64,000 nucleotides of DNA from an uncultured Muribaculaceae bacterium (GCA_910588065.1 CAJUPZ010000001.1:130064-194063); one strand, 5' to 3'. Shown: positions 1-10,658, numbered from the stretch's first letter. Made by a program: numbers and translations. The notes: generated by a model from the letters alone, not told the origin.

Positions 1-74
1 CCCTCTTCGGTGGCTATCGCCCGCCATGTGGTGTGTCAGGATATTAGAACTTTGACTTACAATGCAATATTCCT

Positions 75-104
75 TTTGCTAACCAAGAAAATTTTGTAAT
101 TTTG
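75..104 (+). promoter_or_regulatory. Bacteroidetes-type promoter of the lptF-ribBA operon
   Basis: TTTG at 75-78 and TAATTTTG at 97-104 are separated by 18 bases, close to the Bacteroidetes sigma-ABfr consensus. Transcription would start near 110, giving a leader of about 28 bases before the ATG at 138. An open frame from the window edge stops at 99 (frame 2). It could be the tail of an upstream gene, but it is too short to identify. Confidence 0.6.
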
Positions 105-137
105 TAGTTCATTAGCAGCAGATATATCACAGAGGCA

Positions 138-2057
138 ATGACTTTTAAAATAAAGACACTTTACCGGTTTATGCTGAGCAGCTTTGTGCCGCTCTTTGTC
201 ATGACCTTCTTTATATGCCTTTTCATAGTGCTGATGCAGTTTCTGTGGCGCTATATTGATGACCTTGTAGGCAAAGGGCTTGGCGTGGATGTTATCGCAG
301 AGCTCTTTTTCTATGCGGCGTTGTCGCTTGTGCCTATGGCGTTGCCTCTTGCCATCCTGCTTGCCTCGCTTATGACTTTCGGCAATCTTGGCGAGCGTTT
401 TGAACTTACCGCGATGAAAGCCTCGGGTGTATCGCTCGTCAAAGCCATGAAGCCGCTTACTGCTCTGCTCATACTCATTGCCATAGGAGCCTTCTTCTTT
501 CAGAACAATGTGCTGCCGGTTGCCCAGACCAAGATGTACACCCTGCTGTTTTCAGTGAAGCAGAAGTCTCCTGAACTTGAGATACCAGAAGGGGTGTTCT
601 ACGACCAGATACCCGGCTATAACCTGTTTGTCCAGTCAAAAAACCGTGAGAACGGCACTCTGTACGACCTTATGATTTACGACATGAGCAAGGGGTTTGA
701 CAACGCAGGTATTATCCTTGCCGATTCAGGCACCCTCGCGATGACCGAGGATAAGACCCATCTGGTGCTTAACCTCTACAACGGCGAGTCGTTTGACAAT
801 CTGAAAGAGGCAGCTACAGCTTCGGCAAATGTGCCGTATCGCAGGGAGTCATTCCTTGACAAACGCATATACTTGAGTTTTGATGCCAATTTCAACCGAA
901 TGGAGGAGGATGGCATGAGAAACCAGTATGTAGGCAAAAATATAACAGAACTCAGCCACACCATTGACTCCGTGAACCAGAGGGTGGACAGTGTTGGACG
1001 CAGCTATGCCAGGCTTGTGGCCGACAGACAGTATGTCAATGTGGGCAACTACAAGATTGTTCTCGACACCGCCGGAAACAAGCGACGTGTAATGAATTCG
1101 GTGAAAATGAGTGTGCCGCTGAATGTGGATTCCGTATTCAGAGGCAAATCTTCTGCCGACAAGCTCGCAAACCTTGATAAGGCACTTAGCCAGCTCAGAA
1201 GGCAGAAACAGGACTATGAGTTCAAGGGCCTCACACTTGCCGATGACCGCAAATCCATAATCCGACACGGCATAGAGATGCACAAGAAGTTTACACTCTC
1301 CATTGCCTGCCTCGTGTTTTTCTTCATAGGTGCCCCGCTCGGCGCAATCATTAGAAAGGGCGGACTCGGAATGCCGCTTGTTATCTCGGTGCTGCTTTTC
1401 ATTGTGTACTATATTATTGACAACACCGGCAACAAGATGGCCCGTGATGCCCGCATCGAAGTGTGGGAAGGCATGTGGATGAGTACGGCGATTCTCCTGC
1501 CTCTGGGTATTTTTGTGACATACAAGGCGGTAAATGATTCCGCGGTATTCAACAAGGATGCTTACCTCAATTGGTTCAGAAAACTTACCGGAGGCCATCA
1601 GGTGCGCCAGGTTGTTATGAAAGAGGTGATTATTGAGGATATTGTTACATCCGATGCTATTGCACGGCTGAATAACTTATCTGCCTCAGGCCAAGAGTTC
1701 CTGCTCTCATTCCCCTCAAAAACCGGTTTCAAGGACTACTGGTTGAAAGGCTGTCCGGTAGAAAAACTTCACGCTTTGTCGCAAATGGAGGAGCAGACAG
1801 TGGAATACCTGTCCAATTCCCGCGACAAGCTCGTTATAAACAAACTGATGGATTTGCCTATTCTCCGCAGCCTGTGGCTATATAGACCAGCGCCGAAAAA
1901 GTGGATGGGGGTATCTGCAATGGTGCTTTTGCCTGTCGGCTTTGCAATATATCTGATCGGCAGAAAATCAATCAGCTCACTCAGAAAAGAGATTGAAACA
2001 ATAATTAAAGTAGACACGGAATTGATAAAACTGATTAATAATAACGACAATATATGA
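138..2057 (+). CDS. LptF/LptG family (YjgP/YjgQ) lipopolysaccharide export permease
   Basis: Inner-membrane permease of the type that, with LptB, extracts lipopolysaccharide and passes it to the periplasmic bridge. Three hydrophobic segments lie in the first 120 residues. A long polar periplasmic stretch follows (about 130-380), then three more membrane segments around 385-470 including [16 protein letters not shown], the family's characteristic second half. At 639 residues it is much longer than typical LptF/LptG (about 360). The excess is a polar C-terminal region ending in a seventh hydrophobic segment (about 596-616) and a short tail. It overlaps ribBA by 4 bases (ATGA), so the two are translationally coupled. 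F and G paralogues cannot be told apart from the sequence. Confidence 0.88.
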   Translation: MTFKIKTLYRFMLSSFVPLFVMTFFICLFIVLMQFLWRYIDDLVGKGLGVDVIAELFFYAALSLVPMALPLAILLASLMTFGNLGERFELTAMKASGVSLVKAMKPLTALLILIAIGAFFFQNNVLPVAQTKMYTLLFSVKQKSPELEIPEGVFYDQIPGYNLFVQSKNRENGTLYDLMIYDMSKGFDNAGIILADSGTLAMTEDKTHLVLNLYNGESFDNLKEAATASANVPYRRESFLDKRIYLSFDANFNRMEEDGMRNQYVGKNITELSHTIDSVNQRVDSVGRSYARLVADRQYVNVGNYKIVLDTAGNKRRVMNSVKMSVPLNVDSVFRGKSSADKLANLDKALSQLRRQKQDYEFKGLTLADDRKSIIRHGIEMHKKFTLSIACLVFFFIGAPLGAIIRKGGLGMPLVISVLLFIVYYIIDNTGNKMARDARIEVWEGMWMSTAILLPLGIFVTYKAVNDSAVFNKDAYLNWFRKLTGGHQVRQVVMKEVIIEDIVTSDAIARLNNLSASGQEFLLSFPSKTGFKDYWLKGCPVEKLHALSQMEEQTVEYLSNSRDKLVINKLMDLPILRSLWLYRPAPKKWMGVSAMVLLPVGFAIYLIGRKSISSLRKEIETIIKVDTELIKLINNNDNI

Positions 2058-3271
2058 CACAGACTATTAAATTAGACAGCATAGAGGAAGCTATTGAAGA
2101 GTTCCGCAAAGGTAACTTTGTGATTGTTGTCGATGATGAGGACAGAGAAAACGAAGGCGACCTTATCATGGCGGCTGAGAAAGTTACTGCTGATCATGTC
2201 AATTTCATGATAACAAACGCCCGCGGGGAGCTCTGCGCTCCATTGACCCTGTCGCGTTGCCGCGAGCTTCAGTTGGCACACCAGGTGCAGGACAACACCT
2301 CAATGCTGGGAACTCCATTCACCATAACTGTTGACAAACTCGAGGGATGCACAACCGGAGTGTCAGCAGCGGATAGAGCGGAAACCATACGGGCTCTTGC
2401 AGACCCAGCCTCTGTTCCCTCGACATTCGGCCGTCCCGGACATGTCCATCCGCTGTATGCCCAGGACGAGGGCGTACTGCGCCGACCGGGACACACTGAA
2501 GCCGGAATAGACCTTGCACGCCTTTCCGGACTTTATCCGGCCGCTACCCTGATAGAAATCCTGAATGAGGATGGCACAATGGCTCGTTTGCCCCAACTGC
2601 GCAAAAAAGCGGATGAATGGGGACTCAAGCTGGTGTCTATCCGCGACCTGATCGCTTATCGCCTGCGTACTGAAACAACCGTTGAGGAGGGTGTGGAGGT
2701 TGATATGCCCACAGCATACGGCCATTTCAGACTGATTCCGTTCCGCGATAAAGTGTCCGGACTCGAACACATAGCTCTTATCAAAGGCAACGTGGCAGAT
2801 GGTGAGCCTGTGCTTGTGAGAGTGCATTCCTCATGTGCCACAGGCGATATTTTCGGATCCCAACGCTGCGATTGCGGCGACCAGCTCCATAAAGCTATGG
2901 AGATGATTGAAGAGGAGGGGAGAGGAGCTATTCTCTACCTCAACCAGGAGGGCAGAGGTATCGGCCTGATGGATAAAATCCGCGCTTATAAGCTGCAGGA
3001 GGAGGGATTTGACACCGTTGATGCGAACATTCACCTCGGTCATCGGGCTGATGAACGTGATTATGGTGTCGGAGCACAGATTCTTCACAAACTCGGCATC
3101 CGCGATATGCGCCTTATGACAAACAATCCGGTCAAGCGCATAGGCCTTGAAGGCTATGGACTGAAAGTGGTTGAGAATGTGCCGATAGAAGTGCAGCCGA
3201 ACAAATACAACAGGTTCTATATGCACACCAAAAAAGAACGGATGGGTCACCATCTCGATAAAGTTGATTGA
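2054..3271 (+). CDS. ribBA: Bifunctional 3,4-dihydroxy-2-butanone-4-phosphate synthase / GTP cyclohydrolase II
   Basis: Catalyses both entry reactions of riboflavin synthesis: ribulose 5-phosphate to the four-carbon DHBP unit, and GTP to the diaminopyrimidine precursor. The N-terminal RibB half (about 1-205) carries the acidic [11 protein letters not shown] active-site loop near residue 26. The C-terminal RibA half (about 206-400) carries the zinc-binding cysteines in [15 protein letters not shown] and the conserved QEGRGIGL. The length of 405 residues is usual for the fusion. Start ATG overlaps the permease stop by 4 bases. The adjacent permease suggests a housekeeping operon rather than a riboflavin cluster, and no FMN riboswitch is visible upstream. 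Confidence 0.97.
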   Translation: MTQTIKLDSIEEAIEEFRKGNFVIVVDDEDRENEGDLIMAAEKVTADHVNFMITNARGELCAPLTLSRCRELQLAHQVQDNTSMLGTPFTITVDKLEGCTTGVSAADRAETIRALADPASVPSTFGRPGHVHPLYAQDEGVLRRPGHTEAGIDLARLSGLYPAATLIEILNEDGTMARLPQLRKKADEWGLKLVSIRDLIAYRLRTETTVEEGVEVDMPTAYGHFRLIPFRDKVSGLEHIALIKGNVADGEPVLVRVHSSCATGDIFGSQRCDCGDQLHKAMEMIEEEGRGAILYLNQEGRGIGLMDKIRAYKLQEEGFDTVDANIHLGHRADERDYGVGAQILHKLGIRDMRLMTNNPVKRIGLEGYGLKVVENVPIEVQPNKYNRFYMHTKKERMGHHLDKVD

Positions 3272-3272
3272 A

Positions 3273-5252
3273 ATGAAAAATTTGCGCAGAATTTTCGCAT
3301 TTTCTTTGGTATGGATGGGTGTGGCGCTTTTGGTCGGATGCACACCCTCCAAACTGAATGAATCTGAGGCGGTCAATAACGTTCTTGATAAGGCCGGTTA
3401 CAACAGAGGTGAACTCGAAAAGCTCCTCAGACACTATGCCGATGACTCAATGAAACTTGAGGCTGCCCGCTGGCTTATAGTCAATATGCCGGGCCACTAC
3501 AGCTTTGATGACCCCGAAATTGACTCCCTTGAAAATATCTTGGGTAAGCTCAATACCTATGCTGTGAATTTTTCACTTGACAAGGAAACAACCGACAGGT
3601 GGAACTCGCTTTCATTTGCCGATTTTACCCGCAAAGACCATGTCAGATGTATCAAAGCTGACCTGCTGATAAAGAATATAGACCTTGCATTTGAGGAGTG
3701 GAGAGGCAGAAAGTGGAATGAGAATCTCGCTTTTGCCGATTTTTGCGAACTGCTTCTGCCTTATACCCTCGGTGAGGCTCGTCTGTCTGACTGGCGCTCT
3801 ATGTACAGAGATCACTATAAGCACAAACTCGACTCCGCTTATCAAGGCGACGATGTGATTGAGGCCGCGAAAACTCTCCTCAGTATCATTCACTCCGAAG
3901 GATGGGTGTACAACTCGCAGCTGATAACACCCCATCTGGATCCGGCGCTGCTGCTTAATGTAAGGGTGGGCTACAACCGCGACTTTGTTGACAAACTGGT
4001 CTATGCCATGCGTGCATGCGGCATTCCGGTCGCCATAGATCAGCTTATTATATCTCCGGACAACAAAAACAGCCATAAATGGATTGTGCTGTTGGATAAT
4101 GTTTCAGGCAAATACATCCCATTCGGCACCGATTCATTGGAGCCATCCCGTGATTCCCGCCCCCATGACGGACGTAAAAAAGGGAAAGTTTACCGCACTA
4201 CATACGAGCGTCAGAACCGTCATGTGAAGAAGTTTGAGGACATCCGTTCGCTACCGCTTAGAATTGTGAACCCAAACCTTCTTGATGTAACTACCGAATA
4301 CTTTACTCCCGACAGTGCAACGCTCGCAGTGCATTCACAAGGGGAGGGAGTGTATCTCGCTCTTCCGGTTCTTGATGAGTGGCGCCCGATTGATGCCGGC
4401 GAAGTGAATGGCGATTCTGTAACTTTCCGTAACTTTGAGGCAGGTGTATACTACGCCCCGGTGGTGCCCAAAAACAATCTTTTCTATCCGTGTGGTTACC
4501 CCTTCTATCAGACAAAGGACGGCGATATAAAAGTGCTTAAGCCAAATACCGGTAAAAAAATAAAGTTGAAGATGTCTCGCATCATGCCTCTCAGGTCCTC
4601 GATACTTTTTAAAATCATTTCCGATATGATGGGCGTGGTTATTGAGGCAGATGAGGATAAGTCATTCTCAAATCCTGACACAATACTTGTTGTTAACGAC
4701 ACCTTGATTGAACGCCGCAATAAATATCTTATCCCAGACAATAAACGGAAATATGGCTATATCCGCTACACAGCCGCTCCCGGCCAGCAGCTCACTCTCG
4801 CAGAATTTGAGCTGTTTGCAGATATGAATGAGACAAAAAAGGTGAAATACACTGTGGAAGGACCTGTGTTTGACAGATCATGGCCGGAATGTCTGTATGA
4901 CGGAGACCTGATGACCAGATTCACAATTCCTCAGAAAGATGCATCCTGCATTCTGCATCTTTCCGAACCGACTGAGCTGAGCACACTCAGGCTCACTGCC
5001 AGAAATGATGGCTTCTACGCTCTCCCCGGCAACTCTTATCAATTGTTCTATATGGATGGTGACAAGGATTGGGTGGCCGCCGGTGAACCGTGTGTTGCAG
5101 ATGAAAACGGTATCATTGAATTCTATGCCCCCGAAAATGCTTTGCTTAAACTGAAAGACATAACCAAGGACGTGGATCGTCAGGTGTTCACCATTCAGAA
5201 CGGCAAGATATGCTATTCGATAGACTTGGGTTTCCACAACCTCGTGAAATAA
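3273..5252 (+). CDS. Lipoprotein with transglutaminase-like domain and C-terminal discoidin-like region
   Basis: The ATG at 3273 is preferred over the in-frame TTG at 3264 because it starts one base after the ribBA stop and gives a clean lipoprotein signal: hydrophobic stretch, then LLVGC with Cys23 as lipidation site. The middle (about 225-295) shows a transglutaminase-like core: MRACGIPVAID with a candidate nucleophile Cys, HKWIVLL with a candidate His, and FGTDS with a candidate Asp. The last third (about 500-630) reads like an F5/8-type C beta-sandwich. The protein is probably periplasmic or surface exposed. Similar large lipoproteins occur across Bacteroidales and their substrates are unknown to me, so peptide or glycan handling is only a guess. 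Confidence 0.75.
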   Translation: MKNLRRIFAFSLVWMGVALLVGCTPSKLNESEAVNNVLDKAGYNRGELEKLLRHYADDSMKLEAARWLIVNMPGHYSFDDPEIDSLENILGKLNTYAVNFSLDKETTDRWNSLSFADFTRKDHVRCIKADLLIKNIDLAFEEWRGRKWNENLAFADFCELLLPYTLGEARLSDWRSMYRDHYKHKLDSAYQGDDVIEAAKTLLSIIHSEGWVYNSQLITPHLDPALLLNVRVGYNRDFVDKLVYAMRACGIPVAIDQLIISPDNKNSHKWIVLLDNVSGKYIPFGTDSLEPSRDSRPHDGRKKGKVYRTTYERQNRHVKKFEDIRSLPLRIVNPNLLDVTTEYFTPDSATLAVHSQGEGVYLALPVLDEWRPIDAGEVNGDSVTFRNFEAGVYYAPVVPKNNLFYPCGYPFYQTKDGDIKVLKPNTGKKIKLKMSRIMPLRSSILFKIISDMMGVVIEADEDKSFSNPDTILVVNDTLIERRNKYLIPDNKRKYGYIRYTAAPGQQLTLAEFELFADMNETKKVKYTVEGPVFDRSWPECLYDGDLMTRFTIPQKDASCILHLSEPTELSTLRLTARNDGFYALPGNSYQLFYMDGDKDWVAAGEPCVADENGIIEFYAPENALLKLKDITKDVDRQVFTIQNGKICYSIDLGFHNLVK

Positions 5253-5278
5253 ATTCAAATAATAGATTGGTCAAAGAT

Positions 5279-5710
5279 ATGTATAACCAGACTAAGCAGA
5301 TAGTCCTTGACAAGCGCTACTTGCGTATGGCCATGATATGGGCTGAAAACTCATATTGTGTCCGGCGCAGGGTTGGGGCTCTTATTGTAAGGGAGCAGAT
5401 GATTATAAGTGACGGCTTCAACGGCACTCCGGCCGGATTTGAAAACATCTGTGAGGATGAGTCTGGAAAAACAAAACCATACGTGCTGCATGCCGAGGCA
5501 AACGCTATAACAAAAGTGGCACGCAGCAACAATTCCAGCGATGGCGCCACTCTTTATGTCACAGCCTCACCTTGCCTTGAATGCTCCAAACTCATTATTC
5601 AGGCAGGCATAAAACGGGTGGTGTACAATGAACTGTACCGGATGTCGGATGGTATTGACCTTCTTGTCCGTGCAGGCATAGAGTGTGTCCATATCCCGGA
5701 TCTTACCTGA
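5279..5710 (+). CDS. Deoxycytidylate (dCMP) deaminase family protein
   Basis: Zinc-dependent deaminase converting dCMP to dUMP for thymidylate synthesis. The 143 residues contain the complete catalytic signature: His71-Ala-Glu73 as zinc ligand and proton shuttle, and the PCLEC pair Cys99/Cys102 as the other ligands. FNGTPAGFE matches the substrate-binding region of ComEB/dCMP deaminases. A longer frame opens at 5210 inside the upstream gene, but its first 23 residues lack family similarity, so MYNQTKQ at 5279 is chosen. It lies 26 bases after the lipoprotein gene and is cotranscribed with it. RibD-type or tRNA adenosine deaminases are less likely given the length and the spacing of the Cys motif. 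Confidence 0.88.
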   Translation: MYNQTKQIVLDKRYLRMAMIWAENSYCVRRRVGALIVREQMIISDGFNGTPAGFENICEDESGKTKPYVLHAEANAITKVARSNNSSDGATLYVTASPCLECSKLIIQAGIKRVVYNELYRMSDGIDLLVRAGIECVHIPDLT

Positions 5711-5738
5711 CATTATTCTTAGATTTAGATTTTTAATT

Positions 5739-7385
5739 ATGAATCCACAGATAAAGAAAGCTGCTGTGTGGGTGCCGCTGATTATCGCGGTGGCATTTTC
5801 ATTAGGGCTGTTTCTCGGCGCCCGCCTGTTCAAGTCTACCCCGTCTTGGAACTCCGGCACCAAAATAAATCAGATGATGGAGCTTATATCGGAGGAATAT
5901 GTTGACGATGTCAATACCGACAGCATTCTCGAAGCTTCAATTCCTGACATTCTGGCAAAACTGGATCCGCACACTGTCTACATACCGGCGTCTGAGCTAC
6001 AATCCACAAACGAGGTGCTGGAAGGCTCTTTCGGTGGTGTGGGCATTGTGTTCAATATGCTCACTGACACAGCGACGGTTGTGGAAGTTGTGTCTGGAGG
6101 CCCCGCTGAGAAAGTAGGAATGCTTGCCGGCGATAGAATTGTTGTTGTCAATGATTCTGTTGTTGCCGGAATAAAACTTGAAAGCGAGGAGATAAGAAAA
6201 CGGCTAAAAGGCCCGAAGGGCACAAGTGTCACCCTCGGTGTCAGAAGATCCACTGCTCCTGAAATGCTTACATTCGAGGTTACAAGAGGTGATATCCCTG
6301 TAACAACTGTCGATGCCGCTTATATTATTGAGCCTACTGTCGGATATATCAAAATCAACAAATTCGGCAGAACCACCTATATGGAGTTTCTTAACTCAAT
6401 GGTGCAGCTTAGAGAAAAAGGCGCGGAGAAGTTTGTGATTGACCTGCGCGGAAATCTCGGAGGATATATGGAGCCGGCAATTCTCATGGCAAACGAGTTT
6501 TTGCCTGCCGGACGGCCAATTGTCTCAACCCATGGCAGAAACGGATTGGTGGAATCGGATATAACCAGCGATGGCAGCGGAGCCTTCCAGTCAAACGATC
6601 TTGTTGTTGTCATAGATGAAGGTAGCGCAAGCGCAAGCGAGATTTTTGCCGGAGCGATTCAGGATAATGACCGGGGTATTATTGTCGGACGCCGCTCGTT
6701 TGGCAAAGGGCTGGTGCAGCGGCAGATTGAGCTTCCCGACAGCAGTGCGTTCCGTCTCACGACAGCCAGATATTACACACCTTCCGGGCGTTGCATCCAG
6801 AAGCCATACACCCTCGGAGCGCAGGAAGCATACCAGCTTGAAATTTATGACCGTTTCAATCATGGCGAAGGCTTCAGCGCCGACAGCATCAAGTTTGATG
6901 AAAACCAGATGTTCCACACTCTTGGCGGACGTCAGGTGTATGGCGGCGGCGGTATAATGCCCGACGTTTTTGTTGCCAGCGACACAACCGGTGTCACCTC
7001 ATATTATATAAAGGTGTTCAATGCCGGAATGCTTCACCGGTTTGCCTTTGCATTCACCGATGCAAACCGTGAATCTCTTAAGCCGGCCAAGACAGTGGAC
7101 GAACTGATGTCTATGCTCCCCTCGGATGATGCACTGCTCGCTCTGTTTGTTGAGTATTCCAGAGACAAGGGCGGCATAGCACCCCGGTGGTACTACATAA
7201 ACATTTCGCGCAATTTGATTGTTAGACAATTGAAATCGCTCATAGCAAGTGACATTCTCGGTCAGTCAGCGCTGTTTGAAGTCAGCAATAAAGGCGACAG
7301 CACAGTTGTAAGAGCTGTCAACGAGGCTGTTTCAGGCAACGCCGGAAAAATTCTTGACTCGGGAGCGCAGCTTGAAGAGCAATGA
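5739..7385 (+). CDS. S41 family C-terminal processing protease (CtpA/Prc-like)
   Basis: Periplasmic tail-specific serine protease anchored by an N-terminal membrane segment (about residues 8-28). A PDZ domain (about 85-165) is followed by the S41 catalytic domain. GSASASEIF places the nucleophile at about Ser298, and FGKGLVQ supplies the general-base Lys. The C-terminal 120 residues are a helical extension seen in many Bacteroidetes members. The GTG at 5685 would overlap the deaminase gene and add 18 atypical residues, so the ATG at 5739 is used (548 residues). It is fifth in the operon. Confidence 0.93.
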   Translation: MNPQIKKAAVWVPLIIAVAFSLGLFLGARLFKSTPSWNSGTKINQMMELISEEYVDDVNTDSILEASIPDILAKLDPHTVYIPASELQSTNEVLEGSFGGVGIVFNMLTDTATVVEVVSGGPAEKVGMLAGDRIVVVNDSVVAGIKLESEEIRKRLKGPKGTSVTLGVRRSTAPEMLTFEVTRGDIPVTTVDAAYIIEPTVGYIKINKFGRTTYMEFLNSMVQLREKGAEKFVIDLRGNLGGYMEPAILMANEFLPAGRPIVSTHGRNGLVESDITSDGSGAFQSNDLVVVIDEGSASASEIFAGAIQDNDRGIIVGRRSFGKGLVQRQIELPDSSAFRLTTARYYTPSGRCIQKPYTLGAQEAYQLEIYDRFNHGEGFSADSIKFDENQMFHTLGGRQVYGGGGIMPDVFVASDTTGVTSYYIKVFNAGMLHRFAFAFTDANRESLKPAKTVDELMSMLPSDDALLALFVEYSRDKGGIAPRWYYINISRNLIVRQLKSLIASDILGQSALFEVSNKGDSTVVRAVNEAVSGNAGKILDSGAQLEEQ

Positions 7386-7398
7386 CTACGCGAAGAAA

Positions 7399-7947
7399 AT
7401 GAAAAAAGAGGATATACGAAGAAAAGTGAGGGCAGGCAAAAGCCTGTTGTCCGAAAATGACCGGGCAGTGGCGGCATCCAGAGTGTTCAGCCGTCTGGAG
7501 CAGCTTGCCGCATTCATGATGTCTGACAGGATACTCATGTATCACTCTCTGCCCGACGAACTGTCCACGCTCGAATTCCTTTCGAAGTGGGGAGGTAGAA
7601 AACGCTTCTTCCTTCCGAGGGTAAACGGAGTGAATCTTGACATTCTGCCATACGATAGGAGCTCTCTTCGGCTCGGCGCTTTTCATATCGAGGAGCCGCA
7701 AGGCAACGACATTACTTCTATAGATGAAATTGAAATGGTGGTTGTTCCGGCCGTGGCGTACGATAGGTCCGGCAACCGTGTGGGACGCGGCAAAGGCTAC
7801 TACGACAGACTCATGGCCGACAGTAAGGCTCTGAAAGTGGGTGTGGCCTACGATTTCCAGATTTTTGATGAGTTTGACGTAGATGCGCATGATGTGCCTG
7901 TTGATATGGTTATCACTGAGTCCGCAACATACATCAGACGCAGATAA
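7399..7947 (+). CDS. 5-formyltetrahydrofolate cyclo-ligase family protein
   Basis: ATP-dependent conversion of 5-formyl-THF to 5,10-methenyl-THF, a folate salvage step. The family's nucleotide-binding loop GRGKGYYDRLM lies near residues 130-140 and is preceded by VVPAVAYDRSGNRVG. The length of 182 residues is normal. The start at ATG 7399 lies 13 bases after the protease stop. The TTG at 7354 would overlap that gene and lacks support. Last gene of the operon, followed by a strong terminator. Confidence 0.93.
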   Translation: MKKEDIRRKVRAGKSLLSENDRAVAASRVFSRLEQLAAFMMSDRILMYHSLPDELSTLEFLSKWGGRKRFFLPRVNGVNLDILPYDRSSLRLGAFHIEEPQGNDITSIDEIEMVVVPAVAYDRSGNRVGRGKGYYDRLMADSKALKVGVAYDFQIFDEFDVDAHDVPVDMVITESATYIRRR

Positions 7948-7988
7948 TGACAATATTACTGGTCCTTATTTAAAATCATTATAAATAA

Positions 7989-8023
7989 TGCCGGAATTTC
8001 TTGGAGATTCCGGCATATTTTTT
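7989..8023 (+). terminator. Rho-independent terminator of the lptF operon
   Basis: A perfect 9-bp stem (TGCCGGAAT 7989-7997 with ATTCCGGCA 8007-8015) with a 9-base loop is followed by six T at 8018-8023. It lies 42 bases after the cyclo-ligase stop and before feoAB. Confidence 0.85.
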
Positions 8024-8061
8024 CAACTTTGCACTGTTTTTTACTATTTACGCATTAAGAG

Positions 8062-10464
8062 ATGAGATTAGACGAGCTTCACACCGGTGATACAGCCATC
8101 ATAGTCAAGATATTAGGTCATGGCGCTTTCCGTAAGCGCATGATTGAGATGGGATTTGTGAAAGGCCACGAGGTAAAGGTGCTGTTGCATGCACCCTTGC
8201 ACGACCCCATCAAGTACAGCATAATGGGCTATGAGATTTCGCTGCGCAGGGCTGAGGCTCATCTTGTTGAAGTGATGCCGGTGGATATCGATAAAAATGA
8301 GGATGCCTCCGATGCCGCTTTGAACGACACTGCCTCGGATAATTCAAAAAAAGACACTAACGAATTCCATAAACGCCGCAAAACAATAAATGTGGCGCTG
8401 GTCGGAAACCCCAATTGCGGCAAAACTTCTCTTTTCAACATAGCATCCGGTGCAAGGGAGCATGTGGGAAACTACAGCGGTGTGACCGTCGACGCCAAGC
8501 AGGGTAAATTCAACCACCGGGGCTACACCTTCAACATTGTGGATCTACCAGGCACATACTCCCTCGCCTCATATTCGCCCGAGGAGCTTTATGTGAGGAA
8601 ATACCTCAAGGAGGAGACCCCGGATGTAATTATCAACGTTGTGGTTGCATCAAATCTCGAGCGAAATCTCTATCTCACCACCGAACTCATTGATATGGAC
8701 CGCAGCATGGTCATTGCATTGAATATGTATGATGAGCTCAAAAGACGGGGTGACAATCTTGACTTCCGGCTGCTTGGCGAGATGATCGGAGTGCCGGTTG
8801 TGCCTACCGTATCCAGGACAGGGGAGGGTATATCTGCCCTGTTTGACACCGTCATAGATGTGTATGAGGGCCGCGATGAGGCTGTGAGACATATTCATGT
8901 GCCGCTCGGAGAGGATATAGAGAAAGGTGTCAACATCATCAAGGACGAGCTGAAGAAAGATGACCATATAGGGCGCCACTTCTCACCCCGCTATCTCGCT
9001 ATAAAGCTGCTTGAACGCGACCGTGAGGTGGAGGATGAAATAAAAAAACTGCCCGACGGCAACGCTATCCTGTCATCGCGCGACCGCGAACTTCAGCGCA
9101 TTGAAACAGTGTGCAAGGATGACGCTTCATCTGTTATTGCCGATGAAAAATATGGATTCATTGCCGGAGCCCTTGCCGAGACATTGGTGAAAGGCGAAGG
9201 TAACTCGGAAGATTCCACCCGGATCATCGACGCATTTGTCACCAACAAACTCTTCGGATTTCCGGTGTTCATCCTTATCATGTTCGCTATATTCTGGGCT
9301 ACATTCGAAATCGGGGCATACCCCATGGAATGGATTGAAAGCCTTGTAGGGTGGATATCATCCGTAGTTCAGAAGCTAATGCCGGATGGAGCATTGAAAG
9401 ATTTGATAGCCGACGGTATAATCGGCGGGGTAGGCGGTGTGATTGTGTTTCTGCCAAACATCCTTATCCTGTACTTCTGCATATCCTTTATGGAAGACTC
9501 CGGCTATATGGCCAGGGCTGCATTCATAATGGACAAACTGATGCACCGTATCGGTCTTCACGGCAAGTCATTCATACCGCTGATTATGGGCTTCGGCTGC
9601 AATGTGCCGGCCATTATGTCCTCACGCTCCATCGAAAGCCGTTCAAGCCGCATAATAACTATTCTGATCAACCCGTTCATGTCTTGCTCGGCACGATTGC
9701 CAATATATGTGCTGCTCGTGGGAACATTCTTTGAAAAACATGCCGCCCTTGTGTTTCTGGGGTTGTATCTGCTTGGGGTTCTCGTGGCTATGGCAACTGC
9801 TAAATTGCTGCGTACCTTCTGGTTCAAGACCGATGAGACACCGTTTGTCATGGAGCTGCCGCCATACCGTATCCCCACACTGAAAGCATCTCTGCGCCAC
9901 ATGTGGGGCAAAGGCGAGCAATACCTCAAGAAAATGGGGGGCGTCATTCTTGTGGCAAGCATCATTGTATGGGCACTTGATTATTTCCCGCTTCATGACA
10001 AGACCGCAGATGTGGCTACTGTAGAAACAGTGGCAGGCGACAACGAAATAAATCCGAAGACCGATTCCTATCTTGAGATGGCCGGAAAATTCGTCAATCC
10101 CGTCATGGAGCCCCTGGGATTCCATTGGCGCGCATCTGTTGCTGCCCTTGCCGGAGTGCCTGCCAAGGAGATTGTGGTGTCCACATTGGGTGTGCTGTAC
10201 ACCGGCGATGAGGAGGCTGAGGATTCAGCCCTGTCCGCTCGCATAACAGCTCCGAATCCCAACACCGGATTGCCGGACTTCACAGCCGCCGCAGCCCTCA
10301 GCTTCATGATTTTCATATTGCTCTATTGCCCCTGCACAGCTACGGTTATAGCCATAGTAAAGGAAACCGGCAGCTGGAAGTACGGACTCTTTTCGGTGGT
10401 GTACAACACAGCCGTGGCATGGTTGGCCGCCTTCATTGCCTACCGCATCATGCTCCTCATCTGA
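8062..10464 (+). CDS. feoB: Ferrous iron transporter, FeoA-FeoB fusion
   Basis: Inner-membrane Fe(II) uptake protein. Residues 1-75 form a FeoA SH3-like domain, fused through a polar linker (about 78-108) to the FeoB G domain. G1 is GNPNCGKTS near 114, G3 is DLPGTYSL and G4 is NMYDE. The remaining part (about 390-800) is the polytopic transporter core with the Gate segments GFGCNVPAIM and PCTATVIAI. The fusion with FeoA at the N-terminus is the usual Bacteroidetes form at about 800 residues. The gene stands alone between two terminator or promoter regions. No Fur box could be recognised with confidence. Confidence 0.96.
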   Translation: MRLDELHTGDTAIIVKILGHGAFRKRMIEMGFVKGHEVKVLLHAPLHDPIKYSIMGYEISLRRAEAHLVEVMPVDIDKNEDASDAALNDTASDNSKKDTNEFHKRRKTINVALVGNPNCGKTSLFNIASGAREHVGNYSGVTVDAKQGKFNHRGYTFNIVDLPGTYSLASYSPEELYVRKYLKEETPDVIINVVVASNLERNLYLTTELIDMDRSMVIALNMYDELKRRGDNLDFRLLGEMIGVPVVPTVSRTGEGISALFDTVIDVYEGRDEAVRHIHVPLGEDIEKGVNIIKDELKKDDHIGRHFSPRYLAIKLLERDREVEDEIKKLPDGNAILSSRDRELQRIETVCKDDASSVIADEKYGFIAGALAETLVKGEGNSEDSTRIIDAFVTNKLFGFPVFILIMFAIFWATFEIGAYPMEWIESLVGWISSVVQKLMPDGALKDLIADGIIGGVGGVIVFLPNILILYFCISFMEDSGYMARAAFIMDKLMHRIGLHGKSFIPLIMGFGCNVPAIMSSRSIESRSSRIITILINPFMSCSARLPIYVLLVGTFFEKHAALVFLGLYLLGVLVAMATAKLLRTFWFKTDETPFVMELPPYRIPTLKASLRHMWGKGEQYLKKMGGVILVASIIVWALDYFPLHDKTADVATVETVAGDNEINPKTDSYLEMAGKFVNPVMEPLGFHWRASVAALAGVPAKEIVVSTLGVLYTGDEEAEDSALSARITAPNPNTGLPDFTAAAALSFMIFILLYCPCTATVIAIVKETGSWKYGLFSVVYNTAVAWLAAFIAYRIMLLI

Positions 10465-10658
10465 TCATCCCCGCTTTTCCTGACAGAGCCTCGGCGAAGT
10501 GATGCAGTTTAGCCACTGCAAAATCGCAACACGCAATAATGCCCGTTCGTTACCGAAGCACGTCTGTGCTATTGGTGCAGTAGCCGTATGCCTACTTATA
10601 TTTCCGTAATATAGCACTTGCCTGTTTAATCTGCGGGTCCCGGCTCGTGTATTTTTAT

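Noticed and set aside
849..1598. 249-codon minus-strand ORF
   Set aside because: It lies wholly inside the LptF/G-type gene, with Cys/His-rich composition typical of a shadow frame.
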